64,000 nucleotides of DNA from BRH-c54 sp965284565 (GTDB lineage: Bacteria > Bacteroidota > Bacteroidia > Flavobacteriales_E > Vicingaceae): NCBI GenBank assembly GCA_965284565.1, contig OZ260100.1, forward strand, positions 2,356,001 through 2,420,000, in the 5' to 3' direction. The notes below the pieces were generated by a model that saw nothing but the letters and a program-made list of their open reading frames with translations, was not told where the DNA came from and did not search any database. The stretch's first letter is position 1; the number at the start of each line of letters is the position of its first letter. This document shows positions 1-10,156 of the stretch, one piece after another. Both the position numbers and the translations under genes were made by a program.

Positions 1-1
1 T

Positions 2-670
2 CCTTTTGAATCTTCGTTTTGTGAAAGTTTAGTGTTTCAAGATCCAGATGTTGGAGATACCGTTTTTATTGATGTAAGTTCTAATATATATGGGTTAGGT
101 GCTTATACTCCTAATTTAACTCCTGTTTCAACAAACCCAAATATGTATGAATATTTTTATGATTATGGAACTAACTCTGTAGTCATTTCTGCTAACCAAT
201 ACGATACAACTGAAAATGCATATTGGAATTTAGGTACTGTAGCAACAGGTTTTTGTTGGCAACCAACCGACTGCGAACTGATTGGAAAAACTTTTGATTT
301 TAAAGTGAATTCTTTTTCATTAGGTTGTGCAGGTAGAGCTGAAGATAGCGTAAGTTTTTTCGTAAGTGTTGTACCTCCAGAAGATACATTGAAGGTTATT
401 CCTAATGTTTTTACACCTAATGGTGATGGATTGAATGAGGTTTATAAGATTGATGGAATTTACAATAGGTGTAACGACAATATTATCGTAGAAATTTATA
501 ATAGATGGGGAATTAAAATTTATGAAAGTGCTGACCCTTTATTTGAATGGAACGGTAAAAACAAAAGTGGTAACAAAGTGCCTCAAGGGACATACTTTAT
601 TATTATTAAAGGAACTTACGCTAGCGAACCAATAGTTTTAGAAAAAAGAACGGTAACGCTTTTGAGGTAG
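2..670 (+). CDS. T9SS type B sorting-domain surface protein, C-terminal part (5' truncated)
   Basis: The reading frame is open from the window edge to the TAG at 668-670, so this is the end of a longer gene. The last ~85 residues form the gliding-motility-type C-terminal domain (T9SS type B signal): the motif IPNVFTPNGDGLNEVYKI, then YNRWGIKIYES, W-N-G-K and a final TVTLLR strand. In this family the domain directs export through the type IX secretion system and attachment to the cell surface. The part before it is a Cys-containing beta-rich region with no domain I recognise. An internal GTG at 32 is not a credible start because the frame continues upstream. Function beyond surface location is unknown. 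Confidence 0.85.
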   Translation, partial: PFESSFCESLVFQDPDVGDTVFIDVSSNIYGLGAYTPNLTPVSTNPNMYEYFYDYGTNSVVISANQYDTTENAYWNLGTVATGFCWQPTDCELIGKTFDFKVNSFSLGCAGRAEDSVSFFVSVVPPEDTLKVIPNVFTPNGDGLNEVYKIDGIYNRCNDNIIVEIYNRWGIKIYESADPLFEWNGKNKSGNKVPQGTYFIIIKGTYASEPIVLEKRTVTLLR

Positions 671-698
671 TAAGCCAGCGAAAGTTATTAAAATAGTT

Positions 699-749
699 AG
701 AAAACAACTACAGCATGTTTGTTATTGCAGTAGTTGTTTTCTTATTTTT
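699..749 (+). terminator. Intrinsic terminator after the T9SS protein gene
   Basis: A 13-bp perfect stem (699-711 pairs with 730-742, arm AGAAAACAACTAC) encloses an 18-base loop and is followed by the T-rich stretch TTATTTTTA. It lies between the TAG at 670 and the priA ATG at 767, so it would separate the two transcripts. It also argues against the longer priA reading frame that begins inside it at 734. Confidence 0.75.
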
Positions 750-766
750 ACAACTTTCTTTTTATT

Positions 767-3256
767 ATGTTAGACACCCTCTTTATTGATGTAATATTGC
801 CTTTGCCTGTCCCCAACTTTTTTACGTATAGGGTGCCAAATGAATTGAATGATGACGTCATCATTGGTCAAAGAGTTATTGTACCTTTTGGTAGGGGAGG
901 TAAATTATACACTGCTCTAGTTAAAGCTAAACACCATACTCCTCCAAAGGAGTATCAAGCAAAATATTTGTATGCTATATTAGATAACCATCCTATTGTA
1001 AATGAAAAACAGCTAAAACATTGGGATTGGATAGCCGATTATTATCTTGCTTATCCTGGTGATATTTTTAACGCGGCTATACCTGGAGCTTTAAAGCTAT
1101 CTAGCGAAACAAAATTTGTAATTAATAGAAATACTGAATTTAATGCTAATGATTTAAGTGATGATGAATACCATGTACATGAAGCATTAACAATTAGAGA
1201 AGTGCTTACACTTAGCGATGTTTCAGAAATTCTTTCTGTAAAAAATATTCATCAAATTATTAAATCTTTAATAGAAAAAAATATCATTATTGTTGTTGAA
1301 GAAATTAATGAAAAATATAAACCTAAAGTAGTTCAGTTTATTAGACTTACGCCTTTTGCTGATAATGAAGATAATCTACCATCAATTTTTGATGATTTAT
1401 CGAGAGCTAAAAAACAATTGGCAGCATTAATGAGTTTTGTGCAACTTTCCAACCGTTACCAGCAAATTACCTATGAAGTTGCTAAACTAAATCTTCAAAA
1501 AAAAGCTAATGTAAGTAGTAGTGTTATTAATCAACTTGTTGAGAAAAATATTTTTGAGATTTATGATGTGGTTGTAAATAGGTTAGATGACTATGGAAAA
1601 GAGGTGGGAGATGTTAAATCACTTAATGAACATCAGGTAAAAGCTTATAACGAGATTAAAACATCTTTTAAACAACACGATACTACATTGTTGCATGGTG
1701 TTACAGGTTCTGGAAAAACAGAAATTTACATTCAGCTTATTAAAGAAGCAATTAAAGAAGGCAAGCAAGTACTGTATCTGTTGCCCGAAATTGCATTAAC
1801 AACTCAATTGATTGTGCGGTTACAAAAAGTTTTTGGCGACACCATTGGGGTTTATCATTCTAAATTTAATGAAAATGAACGTGTAGAAGTTTGGAATGAG
1901 GTGTTGAATTTTAATTTATCTACTAATAAAGAAAATAAAAGGTTTCAGATAATTATGGGAGCTCGTTCAGCAATGTTTCTTCCATATAGTAATTTAGGCT
2001 TAATAGTGATTGATGAAGAACATGAGAATACTTTTAAACAGTTCGATCCATCACCAAGATATAATGCAAGAGATGCTTCCATAGTATTGGCGAAATTGCA
2101 TAAAGCAAAAGTATTGTTGGGGTCAGCAACACCAGCAATAGAAACGTATTGGAATGCCAAAGAAAACAAATACGGATTGGTAGAATTAAATTACCGACAT
2201 GGAAAAGTATTGTTGCCCGAAATACTTTGTGCAGATATTAAAGAAGCTACCAGAAAAAAGCAGATGAAATCTCATTTTTCCCCATTATTAATAGAAAATA
2301 TGGAGGAAGCTTTTAAGAATAAGGAGCAAGTTATTTTGTTTCAAAATAGAAGAGGCTATGCTCCTTATATGATTTGTGAAGATTGTGGAAGTGTCCCTGA
2401 ATGTAATAATTGCGATGTTTCTTTAACCTATTATAAATATACGCATCAGCTAAAGTGTCATTATTGTGGAGTTTCTAAAAATATGCCTTCAAAATGTCTT
2501 GCTTGTGGAAGTAGTAGAATTTCGTTAAAAGGTTTTGGTACTGAGCAAATAGAGGAGGAGTTAGCATTATATTTCCCAAAGATTAGAATTACAAGAATGG
2601 ACGCAGATAGTACTAAAAGTAAAAATGCATATCAAAAAATTATTAATGATTTTGAGGAACATCAAATTGATGTGTTGGTAGGCACACAAATGGTTACTAA
2701 AGGATTGGATTTTAATAACGTTTCTTTGGTTGGGATATTAAATGCCGATAACATGCTTAAGTTTCCCGATTTTAGAGCTTTTGAAAGAGCTTATCAAATG
2801 ATGAGTCAGGTAAGTGGTAGAGCAGGAAGAACCAAGAGAGGAAAAGTAATTATACAAACTTACGAACCTTATCATCCTATTATTAGACAAGTAATGGATA
2901 GTAATTATTTAGAGATGTTTACTGATGAAATGCTTCAGCGTAAAAAGTTTAATTACCCACCATATTGTAGGTTAATTAGTTTTACATTAAAACATAAAGA
3001 CCAAAACAAACTAAATATAGGAGCAGAAGAATTCACGAATGGGCTAAAACAAAAGTTTGGAACTCGAGTGCTAGGACCAGAGTTTCCAGCAGTATCAAGG
3101 GTTAAAAATTATTATCAGAAGAAAGTACTCATTAAAATCGAAAGAAAAATTTCGGTAACCAAAGCACGAGATTTAATTTTAGAGGTAAAACACCATTTTG
3201 AAGCTTTTAGCAAATATAAAGCTATTAGAATTTCAATAGATGTAGATCCTTATTAG
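767..3256 (+). CDS. priA: Primosomal replication restart helicase PriA
   Basis: PriA is a superfamily 2 3'-5' DNA helicase that binds stalled or repaired forks and reloads the replisome. Of the 829 residues from this start, the N-terminal ~110 are the PriA 3'BD-type region (opening LPLPVPNFFTYRVP). The helicase core has Walker A GVTGSGKT at 311-318 and DEEH at 416-419. Eight zinc-ligand cysteines typical of PriA lie at 537, 540, 546, 549, 564, 567, 577 and 580, and a late helicase motif reads QVSGRAGR. The frame extends upstream to a TTG at 734, but that start lies inside a terminator hairpin. ATG 767 gives the usual family N-terminus. It ends 5 bases from the convergent gene to its right. 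Confidence 0.97.
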   Translation: MLDTLFIDVILPLPVPNFFTYRVPNELNDDVIIGQRVIVPFGRGGKLYTALVKAKHHTPPKEYQAKYLYAILDNHPIVNEKQLKHWDWIADYYLAYPGDIFNAAIPGALKLSSETKFVINRNTEFNANDLSDDEYHVHEALTIREVLTLSDVSEILSVKNIHQIIKSLIEKNIIIVVEEINEKYKPKVVQFIRLTPFADNEDNLPSIFDDLSRAKKQLAALMSFVQLSNRYQQITYEVAKLNLQKKANVSSSVINQLVEKNIFEIYDVVVNRLDDYGKEVGDVKSLNEHQVKAYNEIKTSFKQHDTTLLHGVTGSGKTEIYIQLIKEAIKEGKQVLYLLPEIALTTQLIVRLQKVFGDTIGVYHSKFNENERVEVWNEVLNFNLSTNKENKRFQIIMGARSAMFLPYSNLGLIVIDEEHENTFKQFDPSPRYNARDASIVLAKLHKAKVLLGSATPAIETYWNAKENKYGLVELNYRHGKVLLPEILCADIKEATRKKQMKSHFSPLLIENMEEAFKNKEQVILFQNRRGYAPYMICEDCGSVPECNNCDVSLTYYKYTHQLKCHYCGVSKNMPSKCLACGSSRISLKGFGTEQIEEELALYFPKIRITRMDADSTKSKNAYQKIINDFEEHQIDVLVGTQMVTKGLDFNNVSLVGILNADNMLKFPDFRAFERAYQMMSQVSGRAGRTKRGKVIIQTYEPYHPIIRQVMDSNYLEMFTDEMLQRKKFNYPPYCRLISFTLKHKDQNKLNIGAEEFTNGLKQKFGTRVLGPEFPAVSRVKNYYQKKVLIKIERKISVTKARDLILEVKHHFEAFSKYKAIRISIDVDPY

Positions 3257-3261
3257 TTGAG

Positions 3262-6200
3262 TTATCTTATTAAAGTAACTGTGCCAATTAGCTCACCTCG
3301 TTTATTGAGTACATCTTTAAAAATTACCTTCCAAACGTAAGTGTCATTTTTCACTAAAGAACCTTTATAAGTCCCGTTCCAACCATTTTCCATATCATCT
3401 GAGTAGAAAAGTTTTTCTCCCCAACGATCGAAAATATACAATTCAAACTCTTTAATGTCAACGCCATAAGCATAAAAAATATCATTAATACCATCACCAT
3501 CAGGAGTAAAGGAATTAGGAACGTAAATGGCTCCATCAAAAAATACATTTATGGTATCATAACTATAACATCCATTAGCACCCAAAACAGTTAAATAATA
3601 AGTAGAAGATGCTTGAGCATTTACTATAGGGTTAGGACAATCAGAGCAGGTTAATCCTTCTTTAGGTGTCCATGTGTATTGAACGCCATTGGAGTTTGAA
3701 TTAAGTTGAACTGTTTCTCCCCAAGTAGCTTCAATATCTTCTCCTAAATCTACTTTTGGATTGGTTAAGGTATCAACAAAAACAGAAAGTATTGTAATAC
3801 AACCATTGCTATCAGTTACGTCTACGTAATAAGTTATGGGTACATGTATTTCTGGTGATATGTTAGGGCTTGTATTGTTACTAAGTCCCATTGTAGGTGA
3901 CCAATAATAGCTTTCTCCACCACTAGCCCATAAATTAGCTCTGTTTCCAATACAGACAGCTGTATCATTAACAATATCAGCATGAACATCTATTATGCTA
4001 AGAGTAAGCGTATCATAATCATTTCCACAGCCGTTGGCAGCTTCTAAAATATAAGTTATTGTTTGTGTTGGATAAGCTAAAGTAGCGGAGTCATTTGGAG
4101 TAGCCAGTGTCGAGTTTGGCGTCCATGAATAAGTTTGGCCACCAGAACCGTATATGGTAATGGTATCACCTTGACAAATGGTATCATCATCCATAGTTAT
4201 GGCATTAGGTAAAACAGTATCAATTAATATAGTAGTGATAGTATCCCAAGTACAATTATTGCTATCAGTTATTTCAACAGTATAAGTGGTGTTTATGCTT
4301 GGTGTAGCTATAGGGTTGTCAATAGTATTATTGTTAAGACTTGCCGCAGGTTGCCATAAATAACTCACACCACCATAAGCTGTGAGTTGTGCACTCTGTC
4401 CTAAACAAACCATTGTGTCAGGGTTAATATTAATATTTTTTTGAAAAACGGTAACTAATAGTTCAGAGGTGTCTGCTCCGCAACTATCATAAACTATAAC
4501 AGTATAAAGTGTAGTGGTATCTGGCCATACTAATGGATTGTCAATACTATCGTTAGAAATATTATAATTTGGAGACCATACATAACTAGCACCGCCACTC
4601 GTATTAAGTTGAATAGAGTCTCCTCTACAAACTCCATTAATTGGATTAGTGATAGCTTTTGGTGGAGCTGCAATAAAAACATCAACATAGTCAGTATCAA
4701 CTAAAATACATGAAACAGAGTCGAGTGCTATTAACATTACATGGTAGGTTCCTGCTGAGTCGAATACATGAGTTGGTTGAAAATCGGTTGAGGTATATCC
4801 GTCACCAAAATCCCAAAAATAGGTTACACCACCATTACTTAAGTTTTGAAACTGAACAGTATCTCCAACACAATAATAAGGTGTAGTAAACACTTCTGCA
4901 TCGGCTGTTAAACTTGATAAATCTAATTTAAAAACACCTAAATTACAATTAGGGCCATTATCAGTATTTGACCAAGCTCCTGGAGTAGTTGGAAAATCTG
5001 ATGTGGAACCAAAACAGGAGGCACAAACGGCTTGATAAACAATACCTTTTTTATCAAACCTACTAGTTCCACCATCAACATGATCGAAACTGGCATTGCC
5101 ACCAAAAAAAGTGGCATACATTAAGCTATCAGCATCTTCTGAGAACATAGCTAAATAATAGTCACTACCGTCTGTTGTTGGTTGTAATGCATTAGCAGTT
5201 ATGGGTAAATTGTTGGTGGTGCTATTTGTAGCTAAAGCGTTTGAGTTTACAGCACCTCCCCATCCAGAAAGTAGAATGTAATTACATTCATTTACCAAAA
5301 ACGCAGAAAGAGCAATATCAACAAAGCCAGAACCTGTACCAAAAGTAGTTGAAAAAATAGTTGTAGATAAATCATTGCTTAGTTTATGTAAAAACTGTCC
5401 GCTACTAGGGTTGTTATAAACTGTAGTAGGAAAAATTGGGTAACCATTTCTTGTTTGTCCAACCACATAAACATTGTCAGCAGTATCTAATTGCACAAAA
5501 TAACATTGATTGTAATCATTTGCTGTACCAATATAGGTGCTTGCAAGTATAGAGCTTGCACTGTTGTTTATTTTTACTAACCAACCGTCAGTATTACCTA
5601 AACTTGTGGGATTTAATGACCCCGGGGTAGTTGGAAAATCATTACTAGTTGTTCCTCCAGCAACTAAAATATCACCATTACTTGCAAATTGGAGGGAGTA
5701 AGCAGCATCTGTTCCTGTGCCTCCAATATAAGTGCTAAAAAGTAACGTATTTAGGTTAGGAGAAAGTTTAAACACACAACCATCATTCCCACCTGCATTA
5801 GCAGATTGTATTGTTCCTGGGGTTGCAGGAAAATCTGAAGAAGAAGTTACTGTAGCTACAAAAATGTTATCGTTGGTATCAACAATAATTTCTCCTCGGT
5901 GTTCATCAGCATAATTGTATTTAAGTGGTTGTAGATTGTTTAAACCATCATTTCCCGTTCCTCCAATATAAGTTGAAGCTAATAATGTTTGTCCATTAGC
6001 ACTGAATTTTATCACATAAGCATCATAGGCTCCTGCAAGTGTTGTAGAATAAGCTCCCGGTGTTGTGGGGAAATTATTGGAAGCAGTTGTACCAAAAACC
6101 AGTAATTCATCATTGCTATTCACTATCATACTATGGGGATAATCAGAATTGCCTCCACCAAAATAAGTTGAGTATTCTAAAGAAGAACCATTAGGTGAAA

Positions 6201-7104
6201 ATTTACTGATTGAGATATCTAAAGCACCACCTCCAAAAGTTGTTTGTATAGCTCCTGTTGTAACAGGATAGCCAACTCCAAAACTTACACCTCCGCCATA
6301 TAAGTTTCCTAAATCATTAAAAGTTGAGGTGTAGCCCCAATTGTCAACAGTAGCTCCAGAATAAGAGGCAAAAACAAGAGCAGGGTCTATAATTAAAGGA
6401 TAGTTGGGATTATATCCTTTAGGAAAATGAAAGCTTAAGGTATTGTTGTCTAATTGGAATAAACATTTAATTTCTTTTTCTTTACCATTAATAACCTGAT
6501 AGGCATAAGGTTGTTGTTCAATAATTTCATTTACTGATGTTTTGATGTGTAAATTACCGTTTTTAATAAAAAGTTCATCAACACCATCATAAGCTAATTG
6601 TATATCTTGAGGGTTTCCATTTGGTGAAACAATAAAATCATATTTGAAGATACCGTCTTTTAAATAAAATGCTAAATCAATGCTGTTGTACAGTTGATGA
6701 TAAGTCATTTCTTCGTATTTCTTTACATTAGAAGCCCATTTGGAATCATCATTACCAATAAAGTAATTTTCATAATCAGGTCTTATTGTGGTAGGTTGAA
6801 GTGTGGCGTTTAGTGAGTTTTTAAAATTCACTTTAAAAGCGTGTAAATTAATAATAGAATCTGCAGCAGTAGGGTTTTTAATAAAGTTATGATGCAATTC
6901 ATCAATCCTTAGTAAATCAGCTTCTTTTATAAACTGATAAGTTAAACTATTTTGTTCTAAGAATAATTCTCCAGCAGGTAGTTTTGCTTTGTAAAGTACA
7001 TTTTCATGCCACTGACCTTTGTTTTCTTTAAACTCAATATATGGCCTTTGAGCAAAGGCCGAAAAACCTAATAGAAGACTGATTATGAGTAAATAGTTTT
7101 TCAA
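3262..7104 (-). CDS. Secreted propeller/PKD protein with T9SS type B sorting domain
   Basis: A 1280-residue exported protein. A signal peptide (about 1-18, ending SAFA) precedes a DUF7948-type N-terminal region (FKENKGQWHENVLYKAKL). Residues ~250-740 hold SBBP-type beta-propeller repeats that recur as 'STYIGG...D' and 'NDFPTTPG'. A PKD domain follows at ~750-835 (FWDFGDGYTSTDFQPTHVF), then about four Ig-like repeats (TTYTVEITDSNNCTWD and variants). The last ~85 residues are a type B CTD (VPNSFTPDGDGINDIFYAYG ... FDRWGEKLF). The architecture is that of large Bacteroidota surface proteins; ligand and role are unknown. Upstream, the complement of 7132-7139 reads TATATTTG, a -7 box without an obvious -33 partner. 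Confidence 0.92.
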   Translation of the reverse strand: MKNYLLIISLLLGFSAFAQRPYIEFKENKGQWHENVLYKAKLPAGELFLEQNSLTYQFIKEADLLRIDELHHNFIKNPTAADSIINLHAFKVNFKNSLNATLQPTTIRPDYENYFIGNDDSKWASNVKKYEEMTYHQLYNSIDLAFYLKDGIFKYDFIVSPNGNPQDIQLAYDGVDELFIKNGNLHIKTSVNEIIEQQPYAYQVINGKEKEIKCLFQLDNNTLSFHFPKGYNPNYPLIIDPALVFASYSGATVDNWGYTSTFNDLGNLYGGGVSFGVGYPVTTGAIQTTFGGGALDISISKFSPNGSSLEYSTYFGGGNSDYPHSMIVNSNDELLVFGTTASNNFPTTPGAYSTTLAGAYDAYVIKFSANGQTLLASTYIGGTGNDGLNNLQPLKYNYADEHRGEIIVDTNDNIFVATVTSSSDFPATPGTIQSANAGGNDGCVFKLSPNLNTLLFSTYIGGTGTDAAYSLQFASNGDILVAGGTTSNDFPTTPGSLNPTSLGNTDGWLVKINNSASSILASTYIGTANDYNQCYFVQLDTADNVYVVGQTRNGYPIFPTTVYNNPSSGQFLHKLSNDLSTTIFSTTFGTGSGFVDIALSAFLVNECNYILLSGWGGAVNSNALATNSTTNNLPITANALQPTTDGSDYYLAMFSEDADSLMYATFFGGNASFDHVDGGTSRFDKKGIVYQAVCASCFGSTSDFPTTPGAWSNTDNGPNCNLGVFKLDLSSLTADAEVFTTPYYCVGDTVQFQNLSNGGVTYFWDFGDGYTSTDFQPTHVFDSAGTYHVMLIALDSVSCILVDTDYVDVFIAAPPKAITNPINGVCRGDSIQLNTSGGASYVWSPNYNISNDSIDNPLVWPDTTTLYTVIVYDSCGADTSELLVTVFQKNININPDTMVCLGQSAQLTAYGGVSYLWQPAASLNNNTIDNPIATPSINTTYTVEITDSNNCTWDTITTILIDTVLPNAITMDDDTICQGDTITIYGSGGQTYSWTPNSTLATPNDSATLAYPTQTITYILEAANGCGNDYDTLTLSIIDVHADIVNDTAVCIGNRANLWASGGESYYWSPTMGLSNNTSPNISPEIHVPITYYVDVTDSNGCITILSVFVDTLTNPKVDLGEDIEATWGETVQLNSNSNGVQYTWTPKEGLTCSDCPNPIVNAQASSTYYLTVLGANGCYSYDTINVFFDGAIYVPNSFTPDGDGINDIFYAYGVDIKEFELYIFDRWGEKLFYSDDMENGWNGTYKGSLVKNDTYVWKVIFKDVLNKRGELIGTVTLIR

Positions 7105-7456
7105 AATAGCACCAAATTATATTGCAATATACAAATATAGTAATAAAACTGTTGATTTATAGACTGTTTAATACAGTTTTAGTTGCCTATCTACATTAGA
7201 ATATATAATAAAGTAAGGTAAAGGCTAAAAAAACCGTTGTTCGATAAATTCAATCAACTTGGGTTTGACCTTAATATGTCTGATGTATTAGTGGAGTACT
7301 TATAAATTTTATTAAAACAAATTGCATTAAAGACGCTAAACATTGGTTTTTGTCATGGAAATCTAGAGCAATGATGAATTAATTATTTCACATGTGAATG
7401 CTTTAAATAGAGAATTTGAGATGCTTTGAGGAGAATGAGTTCTATAAAATAGCGTT
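7105..7456. other. 352-base gap with possible decayed coding remnants
   Basis: No intact gene is visible. On the + strand, 7222-7305 is open for 27 codons, including FDKFNQLGFDLNMSDVLVEY, then TAA. 7367-7429 is open for HVNALNREFEML, and a +1 shift continues it at 7425-7460 as EENEFYKIAF. The protein-like composition and apparent frameshift suggest a decayed gene, but no family was recognised. Otherwise the gap is AT-rich with no terminator hairpin or RNA gene. Confidence 0.25.
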
Positions 7457-9997
7457 CTAAAAAATATTAGGCACGCTTCTTCTGGTCATTTTTAAATCTT
7501 GTAAAATGGCAGATTTAATTTTAATAGTAAACAAATAACTTTGTCTTACTCCAAAAGGTATCCAATTAAAACTCATTTCCCAACAATGTAAGTCTCTATA
7601 AATATCTACAGTAGTATAGGTTAAATCTTTTGTTTCAAAATCATAACCAGAGGTAAAACCAACTTTCCATTTCTGAGTTAGACTAAAATCTCCTGAGAAA
7701 TTAAGTGTTTGAACAGTAGTAGCTTCAAATTGTGGTTTTGAATAACGGATATTGTAGCTTACATTTAAAGTCCAAGGCACATTAAAATCTATGTATGCCT
7801 GTGGGTTAGACCTGATATAAGCCAACTCCTCTTCAGTACCATAACTACTGGTTTTTTCTTCTTTATTAGTGTTGTTGGTTTTGCTTCTCAGCGAAAATCC
7901 AACAGCTAAATTGGAACTGATTAATCTACCAATTTTTCTGCTTCTGTTGTATTCAAATAAATTAATTTTTCTACCCATGCTATCCAACTGATAAGGATCT
8001 AGCTGAGCATTATAGTTTAAGGTAATTACTCTAAATATGTTAGTACGAGCATCAATGTTTATATTACTCCAATTTAAAGAATCAGCAATCATGTTGTAAC
8101 TGCTTCGGAAGCCAATATTTTCAAGTAGTTTTATTTTTTTGTCTTCGCCCAAACTGTCTTTACGGTTTCTCACTTTCATCTCAAAATTATTAAGCAAGCC
8201 TAAGTTTATATTACCTGCTTCCTGTCGGTTGTTATTACCATAAATACCATTTTGAAAGATAGAATATTCAAATTCGTTGTTTAAAGAATCTCTATACGTT
8301 TCTATACCTTGGGTGTTTTTAGGAATGTAAGAAAAACCAATAGATGGCGTTGCTACATGTCTGATAGCTTTAATCACTTTACTTTTGTATTGATACATAC
8401 CATATAACTTGGTAGTCACATTTAAGTTTAAATCATAAGCTCCTGTTCTAACAAAACCATTCACGGTATCAACAACTAACTCATTTCTATTCTCATCCCA
8501 TCTTTTTTCTAATGATTCTATATACCATGTTTCACTATAATTGGCAGCAGGGTTTACGGTAAAGTGTTTAAACATTTTCATAGAAGTGCTAATGGGAATA
8601 CTGTGTCTCATTCCTGTACGAAATTGTTTGCTTAAAGCATCCATGTTGTTAAAAGTAAAAAGTGAATCTCCTGCGGTAACTTCATTCTTCATGTTCATGG
8701 AGTAGCTTACACCAAAGTTGTCTAGAAAATCGTTTCTTTTTCCTGGTTTATTGGTTTTTAAAGGTTGAAGTCGGCTGACATTAAAAGCAACTTCTGGCAA
8801 GCGAACAGTTACCGATTTGGTTTGTACGTTTTGACTGTGAAACCCATTTAAGGCTAAGTTGAAAGGTTTTCCATCCCAAGATTTTTTATATGAAACAGTA
8901 GAGTTGAAAGAAGCGCTTAAAAAATCTTGACCACTGCTATTAAAATTGTTTGTAAAATTTTGGCTCGTTCCAATATTTACATTTGCTGAGAAATTACTTG
9001 TCGGTCTTGCTTTTGGATCTTGAGCATGATTCCATCTAAAAAAGAAATCTTGTTTTTCAGAATAATTGGATAAGCCTTCAATTCCATTTTTAAATGTAGA
9101 GAACCTAATATCTAAATTACCACTATATCTATATCTGTTTTTGTAATTTGAAATAAAATTTCCTGCCCAACTTCCTTTAGAGTAGATGTCTCCTGTAAGT
9201 TGGAGGTTTAGTTTGTCGCTAACTCCCCAGTAATAACCACCATTAAGCAAGAAAAATCCATACTGACCACTTTCTCCGGGAGTAGGAATTAAAATACCCG
9301 ATTGTTGTTTGTCAGTGTTCGGAAAAAAGCCAAAGGGAATACCAATTGGTGTAGGAATATCTTCAATAACTAAGTTTGCCGGACCAGTTACAATTTTGTC
9401 TTTAGGTATAATCTTTAATTTAGAAGCACTAAAAAAATAATGAGGATGTTTTTTGTTGCAGGTAGTATATTTGCCATGTCGAATGTACATTACATTGTCA
9501 GGGGTTTTGTAGACTTTTCTTCCATGTATATAGCTTTCTCCCTCATGAGTCATTACTTCGGTAATAATGCCTTTTTTAGTTTTAATATTGTATTTTATTT
9601 CGTGAGCATTAAATACTTTTCCAGCTTCTTTCATTACTGGTTCTCCGTAAAACTTTCCTAAAGAATCTTGTTTTCCTCTGGCAATAACAATATTGGAGTC
9701 TAAATTTATCTCAACTTCTTCGGCTTTTAATTCAATATCTTCATAATAAACTTCAACATTTCCAAATAGATAAACCATTTTATTCTTCATATCAAACCTA
9801 ATGGAGTCAGTAGATTTGTAATGAAGTTTTGAAGAAACAGCATCTTTAGAAATAGAGCTGTCGGGTACTAAATGCGAGGTAGAATCCGTTGTTGTTTCTT
9901 GTGCAACCAAAAAAGAGTTTGTGCTAAAAAGAGCTATCGTTAGTAATAACAATAAAGCTGTCAAATTTTTGTTGGTATGAAACTTGGTTGCTTGCAC
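7457..9997 (-). CDS. lptD: LPS-assembly outer-membrane protein LptD (OstA family)
   Basis: LptD forms the outer-membrane barrel that inserts lipopolysaccharide at the cell surface with LptE. The 846 residues begin with an N-terminal signal segment (LLLLLTIALFSTNSFLVAQ). Residues ~55-230 form a periplasmic LptA/OstA-like beta-jellyroll (MKNKMVYLFGNVEVYYEDIE, AEEVEINLDSNIVIARG, KQQSGILIPTPGESGQYGFF at its end). A long Tyr/Asn/Phe-rich barrel then ends in a terminal Phe (SVPNIF), as usual for outer-membrane barrels. It is divergent from the amidase gene at 10157. The complement of 10108-10115 is TAGCTTTG, a possible -7 box. Confidence 0.9.
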   Translation of the reverse strand: MQATKFHTNKNLTALLLLLTIALFSTNSFLVAQETTTDSTSHLVPDSSISKDAVSSKLHYKSTDSIRFDMKNKMVYLFGNVEVYYEDIELKAEEVEINLDSNIVIARGKQDSLGKFYGEPVMKEAGKVFNAHEIKYNIKTKKGIITEVMTHEGESYIHGRKVYKTPDNVMYIRHGKYTTCNKKHPHYFFSASKLKIIPKDKIVTGPANLVIEDIPTPIGIPFGFFPNTDKQQSGILIPTPGESGQYGFFLLNGGYYWGVSDKLNLQLTGDIYSKGSWAGNFISNYKNRYRYSGNLDIRFSTFKNGIEGLSNYSEKQDFFFRWNHAQDPKARPTSNFSANVNIGTSQNFTNNFNSSGQDFLSASFNSTVSYKKSWDGKPFNLALNGFHSQNVQTKSVTVRLPEVAFNVSRLQPLKTNKPGKRNDFLDNFGVSYSMNMKNEVTAGDSLFTFNNMDALSKQFRTGMRHSIPISTSMKMFKHFTVNPAANYSETWYIESLEKRWDENRNELVVDTVNGFVRTGAYDLNLNVTTKLYGMYQYKSKVIKAIRHVATPSIGFSYIPKNTQGIETYRDSLNNEFEYSIFQNGIYGNNNRQEAGNINLGLLNNFEMKVRNRKDSLGEDKKIKLLENIGFRSSYNMIADSLNWSNINIDARTNIFRVITLNYNAQLDPYQLDSMGRKINLFEYNRSRKIGRLISSNLAVGFSLRSKTNNTNKEEKTSSYGTEEELAYIRSNPQAYIDFNVPWTLNVSYNIRYSKPQFEATTVQTLNFSGDFSLTQKWKVGFTSGYDFETKDLTYTTVDIYRDLHCWEMSFNWIPFGVRQSYLFTIKIKSAILQDLKMTRRSVPNIF

Positions 9998-10156
9998 AAA
10001 AAAATAGATTTCTTAAAGAGGTGTTTTTTAGTGAATTAATTCTTGATAATTATTAACATTTAGGTTGTGATAAAACAAAACTTTTTTAACGAAGCTCCAA
10101 AGCTAAAAAAAATAAATTTGACATTAATAAAACCTAGGTTTTTAACATTTTTATAA

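Noticed and set aside
734..766. Longer priA start at TTG 734
   Set aside because: It begins inside a 13-bp terminator hairpin and adds residues (FSYFYNFLFI) unlike PriA; ATG 767 fits the family.
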